Source: Limonium bicolor (lineage: Eukaryota; Streptophyta; Magnoliopsida; Caryophyllales; Plumbaginaceae). From it: 64,000 nucleotides of DNA. Under the pieces are notes generated by a model, which was not told where the DNA came from, ran no database searches, and worked only from the letters and a program-made list of their open reading frames with translations. The position numbers were made by a program, and so were the translations under genes. Position 1 is the stretch's first letter. Each line of letters starts with the position of its first letter. Below are positions 45,007 to 55,068 of the stretch, in pieces. The DNA lies in contig CM041779.1 of NCBI GenBank assembly GCA_023374045.1, positions 298,230,167 through 298,294,166 on the forward strand, read 5' to 3'.

Positions 45007-46948
45007 AAGTCAAGTCGAGTCAAAAAAAAATGTTTTAATTATATGATTATAGTAATCATATATACATATATATATGCCTATATACATATATGCATATATA
45101 TGTAGTAATACACCATTAATGAAGTAGTAATGGTAAGAAAGTAAGTAAATGAGTAAGGAAACAAGCTTAAGAAGTAATAAGGAAAAGGATGGTTTCATAA
45201 CCAAGTATGAATGTAAAGGAGTAGTAAGTAAACACTGAGAATATCAATGAAGGAGTAAGTTAGATCAATAATAGACCATTGATCATACTACTTCATGTAT
45301 GTATAGGAATCAAATAGTTGATCCTCGAAGGAGCCGGTAGTACGGATACAACGGTGAACGGTATGATTTCTTCATGCCCTGTATCCTAACTTGGTTACCC
45401 CGATTTGTGTGCTTATGTGATCACCAACAAGATAAATGCACGAATCGGACTTATATTGCACTTAACTGTGTTTGAACTATTTTGTTCTTGTTGTATTTCT
45501 CTGAACAATTAGTTTGTATAATTCATGAAATGAATGAATGGAATGGAGGAGTATGTGTAAGTATTGTGTACTGGAGTATTGTATGTATGTATGGAAATGA
45601 AGTACTGACTTCTACTAATTCCTAACAACCTAACTCCTAACTTGAGTAATGAGTAAAATGGAATGAGTAGAAGTCCGATATAGTTTCGGCCACGCGTGAG
45701 GATAAGGAAACACAAGAGGTTGGATCCGAATCCTAGCTATAATCTTTTCCATGGATCAAACCCCTTGAATGGGTAGCATCATGGATTAGTGGGCCACCCT
45801 AAAGCCCGGTGGTGGATGTAGTAATCCCTGCCCGGAGGTCATACCGACTTAACTGGAAGTAAAGTATGTAAGAAGTAAGTATTGTATTTGTATTGGTCTT
45901 GACTATTGTAAGTCATTGACCCGGAGTAAAAGTATTGAACACCCGATTAACCCGGGTGTGCAATGAGGCTAACAAGACCTTTGTATGTATTGGAGAATTG
46001 TATCTCCGTAATGCGGTGAGTATGGGTAAGTATGAACGGTTGACTTGAATTGTCTTCCTTGTATGTATTGTATGTATGTATGCTTGTGAAATGAATGTAT
46101 TGAATTGTATTGTATGAAGCATGTATGTATGTATGAATGAAACGAAGCGCATGTATTCGACCAATTAGTTGGCGTACCCTCGCTAGTACGCGGGGTATGC
46201 GGTTATCATATTCAGCGTAAGCTGACCCCCTCGGGGGATGTTTTTACTCCACAGGTACCCGCGAGGCGTGACGGAAGGGTAAGGACGGGATGTGATTTTT
46301 TTGGTAGTTAGTAGGATGGGATGGTGTACCGAGTTGTACACGGCTAAGGCCTTTTTGAGTAGCCGGTGTACCATGTGGTACACCTTTTTGGATATTGAAT
46401 TCTGGATTGGAAAGTAGGGAGAGGATGTAGAAACTCTTCATTTTTGGGAAGTAGTATTGGAATGTAATTCGTATAACTTGGATACTCGGTAATCAAATGT
46501 AATTAAGTATTTGGTATTGTAAAGTAAGTAGTATGTATTTGGTTATTCTAATCATCAGACCGAAACGATAAGTAGTAGTAGCCTTGTTAACCTTGGAGGG
46601 TTAACGGCGTTGTATCACCCGCCGGGAGTAAATAAGTATTCCGCTGCGAGTAGGGTAAGTATGGGAATGATTAGAGGATAATGGAAGGATTAGCGGTTGG
46701 GGTGTTACAACCTCCCCGAGGTGTCCATAACATACCATCGTTCCACATTCTATATCTAATGATTCATTTCGTATCTAGGCGATACCATATGTAATCGTTC
46801 TACAAAGCAATATAAATATTATATATATATATATCACTAGTAGCATAAGAAATGTACTACAGACATGGGTGTGTATACATCATTCAAACAGGTATCTCAT
46901 TAGATACATACATACAAGTGCACATCACACACAAAACAAACCAACAAC

Positions 46949-47085
46949 GTACGCCCCGCGTACCAAACATAACCAACAAAACCTCATATGCCTCGCATAC
47001 CACCAATATGCCATGCATACGAAACAAACAAATAAACAAACCTCGTATGCCCCGCATACCACAAACTACTGTATGCCCCGCATAC
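46949..47085. repeat. Five 15-nt hairpin motifs, GTATGC-N3-GCATAC type
   Basis: Located at 46949-46963 (gtacgccccgcgtac), 46986-47000, 47006-47020, 47045-47059 and 47071-47085 (gtatgccccgcatac). Arms pair fully or nearly fully. The first has a different but still self-complementary arm, which suggests paired change. Confidence 0.7.
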
Positions 47086-47463
47086 GAAACAACAAAACTT
47101 AGTGCACACATGTGCACAGCCAAGAGGCTCTACCCCCCTTAAAAAGGGTTACGCCCCCGTACCCCACAAGTATACAACAGCCGCTCAACAAGGAGCACTG
47201 GATACTTGGCTCTCATAGAGTTCTCCAACTCGTGGATTATCCTCATATCAGAGAGACGGGTATGACTATAGCCCTTCTGGGCTCCACAATACATAAAGGA
47301 TGAGGCACTGAACTATTTGTGCTCTCTCCCAAGTTCGTTCTAATGGGCCCACTTGCTCCGTATGAGGTGCAGACCCATGAACATAGGCTCAGTTTTCCTC
47401 TTTTCATTGCTGTGTATCCTCTCGTTTGGATCACTAGCGTACATGTGTGTATCTTCTCTCACT

Positions 47464-47468
47464 GATAT
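47464..47468. other. Target-site duplication (gatat) of solo LTR, left
   Basis: gatat also at 55064-55068, directly after the solo LTR. Confidence 0.85.
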
Positions 47469-47810
47469 TGATAAGTATCCAAATGAGCATGTTTTATAGG
47501 TGTATTTCATATATTATATTAGCACTTTTCTTGCTCATTTCTCCACTTCGGTTAGTTTTCCTCTAGTTTATGTTTTATTATTATCTCATAAATTTATTGT
47601 TTTAACATGAGGAAAACCAAGCTGGGAGTAAAGTAGACGAAGAGATGAACGCATAGACGCAAACAGCTCAGAAAACGGAGTCCAAACGAAGAATTAGAGC
47701 TGGTCAAAGTTCGTAGAAGAAAATAAGTCAGGACCACACTTGCAACCGCCTGGACTTGGGCGGACGTGAGTGCGGACTCTCCCTTGTGTCCGCGTCTACT
47801 TGGGCGGACG

Positions 47811-47815
47811 TGATG
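47811..47815. other. Target-site duplication (tgatg) of nested element, left
   Basis: tgatg also at 53737-53741, flanking the nested element exactly. Confidence 0.9.
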
Positions 47816-49508
47816 TGATGGAGAAATATTTGACTACTTCTTCCACATAGGCAGTGTACCTAATCGTTTTGCGGGATAATGGATTCGTGGGGTTGTCGTA
47901 CTCTTGGGGACCTCGCTGTGGATAACTGACAGTGGATTAAATTTACTGAGACTTCTAGTAAATAGATTTATCAATTTTTTAGGAGAAGAAATAATCAAAA
48001 ACTTAACTTGAACAAAACAATAATAAGAACAATTAAAATAAAACAAAATAACAAAAAGAAATTATAAATCTTTTTGTTTTTGAGAAAGCATCCCGGGTTG
48101 TCTGCTCACCTATTTTATCCAATCATATTAATATAAACTTTACCACTTAAGTAATAAACTCAGAAACTATAATAATTCGTTGACGACTAAATCTAACGAA
48201 CCCTAACCAGTTGCTAGAACTAGCAGCAGACTAATGCTCTAATCCGGACACAACCAATCGCATAAAGAACAACTTCCATTTGAGACTAATTAACCTATAG
48301 GCCGGATCAGGCTTCTAGCTGTTAATCAGGTTTAATTCCTATGTCTTGTTTACTATCTCAGCTCTCGCGTGTTGATTAGAAAACTACAAATATTGCTTTA
48401 ATAATTGATCAGAGAATTAAAGCAGATGAATAACTGGAATTAAACTATTACTTTAAATAAAATCATAGTGGAAAGCTTAACATAACATAATTATATAAAA
48501 TAGGCTCGCATCCCAACCTGGGAGGGCTTAAGTTTATTAATTAAACATAACTATATAACAACATTTTAACAAATAAGAGAAAGGGTAGAGAAAACTCCAG
48601 CTAGCAAGTTGACTCTGAATCCTAGCTCCGCCTCTGTATCCACGTCGTCGGTAATAATAATACTAATTAATGGCAGAAATGTGGTGGGGAAAGAAAATAA
48701 AAATGGAGAAAACGGAGGAGAGAATAGAAATTGACGTGGTTTGTACGTGGTGAGCGAGTGTGGTGAGTGAGTGCTGTGAGCTTTGGATTTAAGAAGGGAT
48801 AATTAATATTGAAGGAGGGCGTGGGTTTTTATAGGCAGAAGAAATGAGAAGCAAACAACGGAGGACGGTGCAGTAGGTGAGTAGATATGGTGGTGGAGAT
48901 TGATTGAGCAGATCCGCGAAGATTTGTTGATTGCAGACAGACAGAGCCGGCGTTCACGCGTGCACAAATTAAGGTGGGCGCCGTCGGTATTAATGAAGAG
49001 CAGTTCGAGTGCGGCGCCGCGAAGGAAGAAGGAAAAACGGAGAAGAAAACCGGATTTTTGGGCGCTTGTTTTTTTCTGTCCGCGCGCGCGTCCGCTTCCT
49101 TGTCCGCGCGATATCATGCGGACGTCTCTGTTCCGTCCGCTTCCTTGTCCGCGACTTATCAGGCGGACGCCTGTGTCTAGTCCGCGAGTTAACAAGCGGT
49201 ACTCACACAGCTTGTCCGCCCAGCGGACTATATATATCCGTATATTTATAATTATTACTGCAATCTTCAACCGGCTCCAGATTCTTCGTTATAAGTCCGT
49301 TTTACTTGCCGTTTGTTTGCGTTGGAAAGCTCATGAGATTATCTATCTATTTATATAGCTTTTTCCTACATTTAACACATAAAATATATCAATTCATATC
49401 AAATATAAACTAGGAATATCATATGATAAGTGTAAAATATGACATGCATTGTTATCAAAAAAAAGGAAGAATTAAAGTCCTAAGAATAGATATATTTTAC
49501 ACTTATCA
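47816..49508 (-). repeat. 3' LTR of non-autonomous element (1,693 bp)
   Basis: In element orientation TGATAAGTGTAAAATATATC... to ...TTTCTCCATCA. Pairs with 52040-53736. Confidence 0.92.
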
Positions 49509-49525
49509 AACTTCCTCACACTTAG
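49509..49525 (-). other. Polypurine tract of non-autonomous element
   Basis: Minus strand reads ctaagtgtgaggaagtt then the LTR TG. The preceding gaggacaagcaaaagc is a familiar Athila-type context. Confidence 0.75.
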
Positions 49526-50929
49526 CTTTTGCTTGTCCTCAAGCAAATAGAGAATAAATATACTCTAAGGCCGTAGTATCAAACCTCAGGATTAAACAGA
49601 TGCAAAACAGAGCAAGCAAAGTAACAATCAAAAGAATAGTTCTGCTCCTGGTTGTAGGTTTTCACAAACAGTGAAAAAGAAAATTTTTTAAAAAGCATGG
49701 ATAAGTTAGACTACAAAATCTGAATGTAGATTAACTTGGGATCTTCCACCATTTCTTCCCTTTAACCTTTGGATGACAAGGGGTGTGAAGTAATGCCTTA
49801 TTCCGCGAGACCTTTCAACACCACATACTCATGATCAAAACAAAATTAAACTGCAATTAACTCTTTTCGTATGCAAAAACATCTTCTTCAAGAAATATAT
49901 ACAACACAATTGAATAATTGCGAATTGCAGATTCTTTTCGTAACCCAGACTTTTCTCTCTATCCTTGTAACGGTGTTGGGCCAACTATCCCAGATCACGA
50001 GACCTTAGGTAGATAGGTGTTAAGGCACCCTAGGACTTAATAACCGAATAGACGAGGCCTGCTTTTGTTAGGAAAATTTTTGATCAGCGGAGTACCTTGC
50101 CTTATCCTTTCATTCCAAACTTTCATATCATTTCCAAAATCCAAGATAAACTAATTCAGTTTCCCCAATCAACTTAATCCACCAAATTTTGGGAAACAGA
50201 TTCATTTGAATAAAACTATATATACAAACAACCTAAAGCAGAAAGATTCTTGAGGTGGCCACCTAGCTTTACTTCAAAATTTATGCAAAAATTTTCACCA
50301 AGAATTCAACATTTATAAGCACTCAGAGCAATGATTCCCTCAATAAGCAAGAAGACAATTAAAAACATGTGTGGCATTAAGTGCAATTGGCATATTTTCA
50401 GGGAAAGGTCTAAACTTCCTCACACTTAAGAGGAGCAATGTCCTCATTGTTCATAAAATAATCAAGAAAAGACCTTTCAAAATATGCCAGACTCATGAAG
50501 AATTTCATTCAGCACAATCATGGACTGATATAATAATAATCATTAAGCATGATAGACTGGACACAAACATTTAAAATAAAGAAACTGGACTCCCCTGATA
50601 TCGTAGATTGAGGAAGGTGTCCTTCCTCACACTTAAGTGCGAACAATGGGGGTAGTAGCGTTCCTCACACTTGCGTTCAAGCAAGTGTCCAGCCTTGAAG
50701 TTCTTCAGATACCATGATAAGAATCTCGCCTGCACACACTACCCAAAAATAAACGCTAAAAAGCGTTGCATTAAAGCACAGATTCCATTTCCACTTCTTT
50801 TTTTTTCGTTAAAATTAAAATTAAAATAAAATCATAAAAATAATAATAATAGGATAATAAAGTTTAACCACTGGGTTGCCTCCCAGTAAGCTGCCCGTAG
50901 TTTTAGTCTTTGGCTAGACTATCGCTTCG
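49526..50929 (-). other. 3' UTR of non-autonomous element
   Basis: No coding. Three further copies of the PPT-like plus-strand motif ttcctcacactt lie near 50416, 50624 and 50661. A conserved ctgggttgcctcccag hairpin lies at 50871-50886, just after the ORF. Confidence 0.65.
50871..50886 (-). other. CTGGGAGGCAACCCAG hairpin motif
   Basis: A 5-bp stem (CTGGG/CCCAG) with a six-base loop, ~45 bp after the ORF stop. GGGAGGCAACCC is a widely seen motif in the 3' UTR of Athila/Tat-type plant elements (from memory); its role is unknown. Confidence 0.6.
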
Positions 50930-51777
50930 TTATCCTGGATTAAAAATAAAAGTAGACAACATCTTTGCCAGGAAAACGAAGTTAGTAATAATAAAAAGCA
51001 AACCACCTGGATCACAACAAAACGTTACTTCGGTAAATAAAATAGGAAAATGAATACTCCACAAAACCTGGTGTTTGAGGAGGTACTGCCGGTAACGTAG
51101 TTGTAACAGGAGACCAGGTGGTGATGACTTTTCTACCTCAAATTGGAGGATGTAAACATCCTCCTCTTGCTGTTGAGGCTTATGGAGGCAGGACGGAAGT
51201 TGATGAGAGACCGGCGGTAGTGGTGTTCCTTCCTCAGATTCGAGGATGTAAATTTCCTTTTCCGGTAGGTGAGGCTCAATAGGATCACCTTCTCAAGCTC
51301 GCAGACCGGCTCAGACAACTTATCTTCATATTTTAATTGCTCCTCTTGTGTTGGGGATGGAGGAGAAATGTAACTCTCAGACATCTGCTCCAACTCGGCG
51401 TCGGAGAAAAATGTCTTGAGTAGTTTCATTATCTCCTCATCAGAACTTGCTGCGTCATGAATATCTGGCTCAGTTTGCTCTTCACTCCTTGGAGTCACCA
51501 CTGGAATTTCTTCTGGTGGCTCGGCCATACTTCGGAGGAATTCATCTGGCCCTTGTGTAGATTGCTGCTCGTTCTGATTGAAGTAGTAATACCCCAACTG
51601 AGCTTCGTTATACTGTGCGTTAGCCTGGTTGACTTCCCACCAATACGGCTCTCGATTTGATGTTTGAGGTGGTTGATAATCCTTGACCAATCTTTGATAT
51701 GAGGATATTTCCTCTTGCATTCGTGTCCATTCCAGATTGATCAACAATCTTCTCACCTCATCGTGGCTGCTCTCCAT
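50930..51777 (-). pseudogene. Single ORF of non-autonomous element, one frameshift
   Basis: Begins MESSHDEVRRLLINLEWTRM, 239 bp after the primer site. An acidic, Glu/Gln/Pro-rich 214-codon frame runs to 51133. A one-base shift near 51280 opens a second frame that continues to a stop at 50930-50932 and ends in a hydrophobic stretch (LFIITNFVFLAKML). The residue style after the shift (acidic with repeated YILE/YILQ blocks) fits the upstream part better than the original frame, so the ORF was probably ~282 codons. No zinc knuckle or protease site. It resembles ORFs of Athila-type non-autonomous elements; function unknown. Confidence 0.6.
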
Positions 51778-52015
51778 TGTCAGTAATTATCCTATAAAAA
51801 AAAACAAAAAATAAAAATACCAAGCAGAAAAGAAATAGAAACAGAAAAGAAAAATAATAAACAAAATTAACTAGAAAGAGAAACAAATAAGAAATAATAT
51901 AGAAATACAAGAATTTTTTTTTTAGTAAAATTAAATAGAGCGAAAAGAAAATAAAAGTAAATAAAAATAGAAATCCCAATAAAATTTAAAAACTATCAAT
52001 TAACCGTGCTGGAGG

Positions 52016-52033
52016 TCCCCGGCAACGGCGCCA
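52016..52033 (-). other. Primer binding site, tRNA-Asp type (non-autonomous element)
   Basis: Minus strand reads TGGCGCCGTTGCCGGGGA, all 18 bases of the tRNA-Asp site, 6 bp from the 5' LTR. Confidence 0.93.
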
Positions 52034-52039
52034 AAAACT

Positions 52040-53736
52040 TGATGGAGAAATATGTGACTACTTCTTCCACATAGGCAGTGTACCTAATCGTTTTGCGGGA
52101 TAGTGGATTCGTGGGGTTGTCGTACTCTTGGGGACCTCGCTGTGGATAACTGACAGTGGATTAAATTTACTGAGACTTTTAGTAAATAGATTTTATCAAT
52201 TTTTTAGGAGAAGAAATAATCGAAAACTTAACTTGAACAAAACAATAATAAGAACAATTAAAATAAACAAAATAAAAATAGAAATTATAAATCTTTTTGT
52301 TTTTGAGAAAGCATCCCGGGTTGTTCTGCTCTCCTATTTTATCCAATCATATTAATATAAACTTTACCACTTAAGTAATAAACTCAGAAACTATAAATAA
52401 TTCGTTGACGACTAAATCTAACGAACCCTAACCAGTTGCTAGAACTAGCAGCAGACTAATGCTCTAATCCGGACACAACCAATCGCATAAAGAACAGCTT
52501 CCATTTGAGACTAATTAACCTATAGGCCGGATCAGGCTTCTAGCTGTTAATCAAGTTTAATTCCTATGTCTTGTTTACTATCTCCGCTCTCGCGTGTTGA
52601 TTAGAAAACTACAAATATTGCTTTAATAATTGATCAGAGAATTAAAGCAGATGAATAACTGGAATTAAACAATTACTTTAAATAAAATCATAGTGGAAAG
52701 CTTAACATAACATAATTATATAAAATAGGCTCGCATCCCAAACCTGGGAGGGCTTAAGTTTATTAATTAAACATAACTATATATAAACAACATTTTAACA
52801 AATAAGAGAAAGGGTAGAGAAAACTCCAGCTAGCAAGTTGACTCTGAATCCTAGCTCCGCCTCTGTATCCACGTCGTCGGTAATAATAATACTAATTAAT
52901 GGCAGAAATGTGGTGTGGTGGAAAGACAAATAAAAATGGAGAAAACGGAGAGAATAGAAATTGACGTGGTTTGTACGTGGTGAGCGAGTGTGGTGAGTGA
53001 GTGCTGTGAGCTTTGGATTTAAGAAGGGATAATTAATATTGAAGGAGGGCGTGGGTTTTATAGGCAGAAGAAATGAGAAGCAAACAACGGAGGACGGTGC
53101 AGTAGGTGAGTAGATATGGCGGTGGAGATTGATTGAGCAGATCCGCGAAGATTTGTTGATTGCAGACAGACAGAGCCGGCGTCACGCGTGCACAAATTAA
53201 GGTGGGCGCCGTCGGTATTAATGAAGAGCAGTTCGAGTGTGGCGCCGCGAAGGAAGAAGGAAAAACGGAGAAGAAAACCGGATTTTTGGGCGCTGTTTTT
53301 TTCTGTCCGCGCGCGCGCGTCCGCTTCCTTGTCCGTGCGATATCATGCGGACGTCTCTGTTCCGTCCGCTTCCTTGTCCGCGACTTATCAGGCGGACGCC
53401 TGTGTCTAGTCCGCGAGTTAACAAGCGGTACTTACACAGCTTGTCCGCCCAGCGGACTATATATATCCGTATATTTATAATTATTACTCCAATCTTCAAC
53501 CGGCTCCAGATTCTTCGTTATAAGTCCGTTTTACTCGCCGTTTGTTGCGTTGGAAAGCTCATGAGATTATCTATCTATTTATATAGCTTTTTCCTACATT
53601 TAACACATAAAATATATCAATTCATATCAAAATATAAATCTAGGAAAATCATATGATAAGTGTAAATATGACATGCATTGTTATAAAAAAAAGGAAGAAT
53701 TAAAGTCCTAAGAATAGATATATTTTACACTTATCA
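52040..53736 (-). repeat. 5' LTR of non-autonomous element (1,697 bp)
   Basis: Pairs with 47816-49508. Contains a GTCCGC-rich segment at ~53305-53455, with arms such as tccgcgacttatcaggcgga. Confidence 0.92.
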
Positions 53737-53741
53737 TGATG
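53737..53741. other. Target-site duplication (tgatg) of nested element, right
   Basis: Matches 47811-47815. Confidence 0.9.
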
Positions 53742-53764
53742 CGAACAAGACACTATGGCAACCG

Positions 53765-53945
53765 CATGGCATTGGGCGGACAGCTAGGCGGTCAAGACCA
53801 ATGTGTCCGCGTCTAGCTGGGCGGACGCCAGGGCGGACCAACATAAGGAGACCGCATGAAATGGGGCGGACACACACGCGGACAGACAGAGACGTCCGCA
53901 TGGTTTCAGGCGGACAGGGAAGCGGACAACAAGCGGACGTGACTA
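53765..53945. repeat. GCGGAC/GTCCGC-rich segment of solo LTR
   Basis: More than ten GCGGAC or GTCCGC hexamers in ~180 bp, in both orientations, able to pair as many small hairpins. Continues from 47745-47810 on the other side of the nested element. Confidence 0.75.
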
Positions 53946-55063
53946 AAAATCAACGCGCGCCAGTTTTCTTCTTCGCTCGTCGACTTCGCCCGTCGACTTG
54001 CTTCTGCCATATCCATCTACTCCGCACCGCCTACCTTAATTCCCTCACGCGTCTTCAGCTCTGTCCCCTGCAATTAATGAGCAATCAATGCTCTTCCACC
54101 TCTGTCTGCAATCAATCTTCTTCTTCCTCTCCTCTATAAAAAGCCACTGCTACTTCATCAAAAACTACGCACGCTCACACACGTTCCACCCCCAAACTCA
54201 ACACTCAAAATCTCTCATTCCATTTACAAAAATCCTACGTACTCGCTCCACTCTTCTTCCTCTTCATTTCTCCATTCACCATCCACACCTCTCGCATTAT
54301 TATTAATATTACGTCCAACCTCTGTCTGACTTATTACCAGTTAATATGTCAGGCTAAGAAGGATTTACTCCGGGCGAAGGTTTAATTATGGTTTGTTTAG
54401 TTGTGTAATCTATATTTCTACCGGTTAAAATAAATTCAGTTTGTTACGATTAAAGTTTTGTTTCTCTCCCTTTTTAATAAATTTCATCGATTTATTAAAA
54501 AGCCTTACTAAATCTGTTTTTAATCTGATCGGTGACGAACAGACAGGTTAATTAAGCCGTAAAACTGTAGGAACTTATTTTCATCGTTTAAGTTAGTACA
54601 AGTTGCAAGAATAAAATTCCTCACACTCCTCTGCTGTTTACATGCATTTTGCTTGAGTTTACATCGGACCCTGGATTTTCAGGTAAACGAGTTCTTATGA
54701 GTTTTCATCGGACCTTAAGATAATAACTGGAATCTTGCCAAATTATTTTATTAAACCGGTAGAGATAGCACAATTCATATCATATTAACCTGAACCCGGA
54801 GTTCCGTTTAATTTAACTTCAATTCACTAAATTAATCTGTTATTTACTTTTCAAAAACAAGTCAATTAACTCCCCCCTTTTTGTGACACGCTTAGGTACT
54901 AAATAATTCACCTTAGTCCCACGGTTCGATATCCGGTCGCTTACACTTTACTATACTACCACGACCGGGATTTGTTTGCAGCCCGACATTTATTTTGAGT
55001 TTTAATTTCTTTTCTTTTATTTTAATAACTCCAGTTCTAACCACTCACGATTAAACGTCTGCA

Positions 55064-55068
55064 GATAT
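55064..55068. other. Target-site duplication (gatat) of solo LTR, right
   Basis: Matches 47464-47468. Confidence 0.85.

Larger units (their letters stand above)
44005..46709 (+). repeat. Older Ty3 (Tekay-type) LTR, plus strand, 3' end at 46709
   Basis: Continues 34289-34683 across the Copia insertion. It ends ...GGGGTGTTACA at 46709, and the preceding segment contains tattccgctg, both like the 3' end of the minus-strand LTR at 58562 (GGGGTGTTACA, tcttccgctg). No coding. Contents: hairpin repeats (44626-45006), a TA-rich tract (~45055-45105), GTAT/GTATG-rich sequence and paired gcgtac/gtacgc (46172-46191). No primer site follows, so it is a 3' or solo LTR. An alternative minus-strand reading is possible because tcggggaggttg precedes the TG on that strand. 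Confidence 0.45.
46710..47468 (-). other. Internal-type sequence left of solo LTR, no gene
   Basis: No credible reading frame. Contains a TA run (~46815-46832), five 15-nt hairpin motifs (46949-47085), and gtgcac/gtgcac arms at ~47102-47117. Probably the left part of the Tekay-like element or its flank; ends with gatat (47464-47468), the TSD of the solo LTR. Confidence 0.4.
47816..53736 (-). mobile_element. Non-autonomous Athila-related LTR element (LARD type, 5,921 bp)
   Basis: Two LTRs of 1,693 and 1,697 bp, TSD tgatg, a perfect tRNA-Asp primer site and a purine tract, but only 2.5 kb of internal sequence with one short ORF and no RT or integrase. LTR start TGATAAGTGT, primer site, an AAACGGC...GAATCTGGAGCCGG block and GTCCGC/GCGGAC clusters are shared with the Athila LTRs here. 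It must use enzymes from another element. Confidence 0.9.
47469..55063 (+). mobile_element. Solo Athila-type LTR, split by a nested element
   Basis: Starts TGATAAGTATCCAAATGAGC and ends ACGTCTGCA, with a gatat duplication on both sides and no primer site or internal sequence, so it is a solo LTR left by LTR-LTR recombination. Without the nested element it is 1,669 bp, close to the 1,664-bp Athila LTR at 32625-34288, which it matches on the opposite strand. GCGGAC/GTCCGC motifs cluster at ~47745-47810 and 53770-53945. Confidence 0.9.

Noticed and set aside
44202..45038. Several 90-170-codon frames over the hairpin repeats
   Set aside because: Repeat translations of the 71-bp units on both strands, with no start context or domain.
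46690..46730. Reading 46709 as the minus-strand 3' LTR start of the Tekay-like element
   Set aside because: tcggggaggttg before TG fits a polypurine tract, but the sequence beyond does not match the inferred LTR start at 63938, whereas it resembles an LTR 3' end on the plus strand. Left unresolved with low confidence.
46800..47200. Possible CRISPR-like array from regularly spaced short palindromes
   Set aside because: Plant nuclear context, motif only 15 nt, spacing irregular and no repeat-spacer identity.
48803..49358. Frames of about 150 codons on both strands (also at 53160-53656)
   Set aside because: They lie in the GC-rich LTR segment, are open on both strands, and differ between the two LTR copies; typical of CpG-rich noncoding repeats.
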